Source: Oscarella lobularis
Taxonomy: Eukaryota; Porifera; Homoscleromorpha; Homosclerophorida; Oscarellidae
Reading direction: 5' to 3'
Length of the DNA: 64,000 bases
NCBI RefSeq assembly: GCF_947507565.1
Contig: NC_089194.1
Coordinates: forward strand, 1,860,001-1,924,000
Under the pieces are notes generated by a model. The model saw only the letters and a program-made list of their open reading frames with translations, ran no database searches and was not told where the DNA came from. Of this stretch, positions 62,258-64,000 are shown piece by piece. Within the stretch, counting starts at the first letter, position 1, and each line of letters opens with the position of its first letter. Made by a program: the position numbers and the translations under genes.

Positions 62258-64000
62258 ATGTTGGAAGTTTTCTTCTTTGTTCTCATTGCGACTGGAACCG
62301 CTGTTGGACAGTCTCCAGTGGACGACATTCAATGCCATGGCCTCTTGAACTGGACGATTATAGAACCCAAAGCTCATTTGGGTTCGTCACCTTTTAATTC
62401 CCAAACGGTGGCTCTGAATGCAGTTGACGGAGTCGTTCCGGGAAATGGAGAGTTCAATAAATGTGCAATGACAAAAGATAACGGCACGCCAGAGAAGAAA
62501 TCTCTGACTATTGACCTTCACCGGACTTATCTGATATCATCTGTGAAAACGTACCTAAGGCAAAACCATAGAGCTTCGTGGCAGAATGGGCTTAGAGTCT
62601 ATGTTGGACCAAACAATAATACCCATGAAGGAAATACTCAGTGTGGATCAAAGTTCACTTACCAAAAGAGAACAGCAATCCGTGAACCTGTATTTATCTG
62701 TTCACCTCCAGTTGAAGGACGATTTGTATTTCTTCTCAGAAACGATGCCAATGAGCGTGATTATGTACGCAGGCGTGGTCTGCAGGTGTGTGAAGTTGCA
62801 GTGAAAGGTGGGCACATACTCGTTGCATTCTATTTTATGTTATTGATTAATATTATTTAGTGGTGACATTTGACCGGCTTCCTTCTCTTCCAAACGCTTG
62901 TTCTCATCACGCATCACTGAATACAACGGTCACCTATCATTGTGAAGAAGGCTATGTGGCAGATGGAGGAAAGGCTACAAGCACTTGCTTAGAAAATGGA
63001 ATATGGTCTCAGCCATCTCTAAATTGCAGTATGAAATAAAATCTATGTACCATCAATGTCAATTTTGTTTCTTTGCAGGAAAACAATGTCCACTTCCTCC
63101 GCCCAAGCCTGAAGAGCTATTGTTTAGGGGAATCTACAGGAATAGAACCGCTCTCTATGCCTGTCCCTATGGAAAGGGTCCTAGGCATCAACTAATATCA
63201 TGCGGAGAAGATGGTCAATGGATTGAGAATTTTGAACCATGTGAAGGTGTGAAACACACTACTGGTAATTGTACTATATATACTATATATTGTGTTTTTT
63301 GACAGTTCTTTTATGCCCTAACCTTACCGCGCCTTTGCACCCATTGACTCTATCAATGGAAGAAAACGAGAACGTTATTGGAAGCAAAAGGAATTACAGT
63401 TGCAATGACAGATGCTACGAACTGAATGGAACTGCAAGTCAGACATGCGTTTATTCATCAAACAGACGCCATGCTGTTTGGTCTTCTGAAGTACCGAAAT
63501 GTCTAAGTAAGTTGTCATTTGACATGCCTGAGCTACTAATTTGTTATTTCAGGAATCGATTGTGGCCGTCCTTCTATCGTTGACTTTGCTACTGTAACCG
63601 TAGATGCAACAACGTGTGGAGAAACAGCTACCTATCAGTGTGAGGAAGGCTACGAAATGGTTGGAAGCCCAAACGTAACTTGTTCAACTAATGGCCAATG
63701 GGGAAAAATGCCTTCTTGCGAACGTGAGTTCTTGATAACCTTGAAGGCGGTTTATAATATATTTCTTTACACAATAGCCGTTCGTTGTCCTTCTTCAGTT
63801 GGAAACTCGATTCAGCTCAAGACTAACAGCTCAGATTTCACGTATTCAAACGTAATTCAGTTCATTTGCAAGTCCAACAGGAGAGTTGTTGTGGGAAGTA
63901 AAACAAGCCAATGTTTATCAAATGGAAAGTGGTCACATGAGCCTCCAAAGTGCAAGCGTAAGGTCAATCATGCAAAAGATGGAACAGTTAGAAATATTTC
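62258..64000 (+). CDS. Eleventh array gene, 3' end outside the window (long-type front)
   Basis: The lectin-like exon (62258 to about 62810) is almost the same as that of L3 (RTAIREPVFICSPPVEGR, NERDYVRRRG). It is followed by CCP1 62861 (first type), CCP2 63080 (KPEELLFRGIYRN), CCP3 63307 (IGSKRNYSCNDRCYELNG), CCP4 63553 (TTCGETATYQC...EMVGSPNVTC) and CCP5 63777 to about 63960. CCP3-5 occur only in long genes (L1, L2 and in part L3), so the missing 3' part is expected to include CCP6-7, at least one triplet and the Kazal-Kunitz-Kunitz-NTR tail. It keeps the intact CCP1-CCP4 region that was fused in L3, so it is a useful outgroup for that event. Confidence 0.87.

Noticed and set aside
22949-64000. 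Regular spacing of near-identical short segments, CRISPR-like at first sight
   Set aside because: The repeated segments are CCP coding exons and introns of about 180 and 50 bp with open frames, not 25-40 bp direct repeats with unique spacers.

Overview
The window is animal nuclear DNA. Its genes are split by very short introns (often 45-60 bp) with GT/GC-AG borders, and they encode metazoan proteins: a glycoprotein-hormone-receptor-like GPCR, an IRAK4-like kinase, stonin, AP-2 sigma, MAX and CDKL. Close gene packing and tiny AT-rich introns full of TTAA/ATTT runs suggest an early-branching invertebrate; a homoscleromorph sponge would fit. The species is inference and cannot be fixed from this sequence. 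No transposase, CRISPR array, rRNA or tRNA was recognised.

Left third (1-22,476), conserved housekeeping and signalling genes: NUSAP-like (-), peroxiredoxin-5 (+), an unidentified membrane/coiled-coil protein (+), an intronless IRAK4-like kinase lacking a visible death domain (-), AP2S1 (+), MAX (-), NAA20 (+), an ARHGAP11-like RhoGAP (+), a P/G/Y-rich annexin with a pyrimidine minisatellite in an intron (+), stonin (+), an LGR-type GPCR (+), a MAP4K3/5-like kinase (+) and a CDKL1/4-like kinase (-). Gene spacing is tens to a few hundred bases. Two head-to-head pairs (NUSAP/PRDX5 and MAX/NAA20) share very small or overlapping 5' regions.

Right two thirds (22,949-64,000, running off the edge): a head-to-tail array of eleven related genes, all on the + strand, for secreted proteins. 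Each begins with a signal peptide and a galactose-binding-like (F-type lectin / F5/8C-like) domain in one exon, followed by CCP (sushi) domains, one per phase-1 exon. Short genes (here S1-S5) have seven CCPs and stop. Long genes (L1-L5) end with follistatin/Kazal - Kunitz - Kunitz - P/T linker - NTR, the same order as the C-terminal part of WFIKKN1/2. CCP number differs: L1 13, L2 25, L3 16, L4 11, L5 none. Most of the variation comes from copy number of a three-CCP block (alpha-beta-gamma), present once in L1 and the S genes, twice in L4, three times in L3 and five times in L2.

The array shows signs of continuing recombination: chimeric CCP exons in L3 and S5, a short-type front joined to a long-type tail in L4, all four combinations of lectin and CCP1 variants, lost cysteines, and broken copies (S1, L5 and perhaps L4). 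Nearly every copy has a TGACGTAA - CACGTG pair about 30-100 bp before the start codon. I infer a family of secreted, possibly surface- or glycan-binding recognition/regulatory proteins, combining complement-regulator-like stalks with a protease-inhibitor / growth-factor-binding tail. Function is not shown by the sequence.
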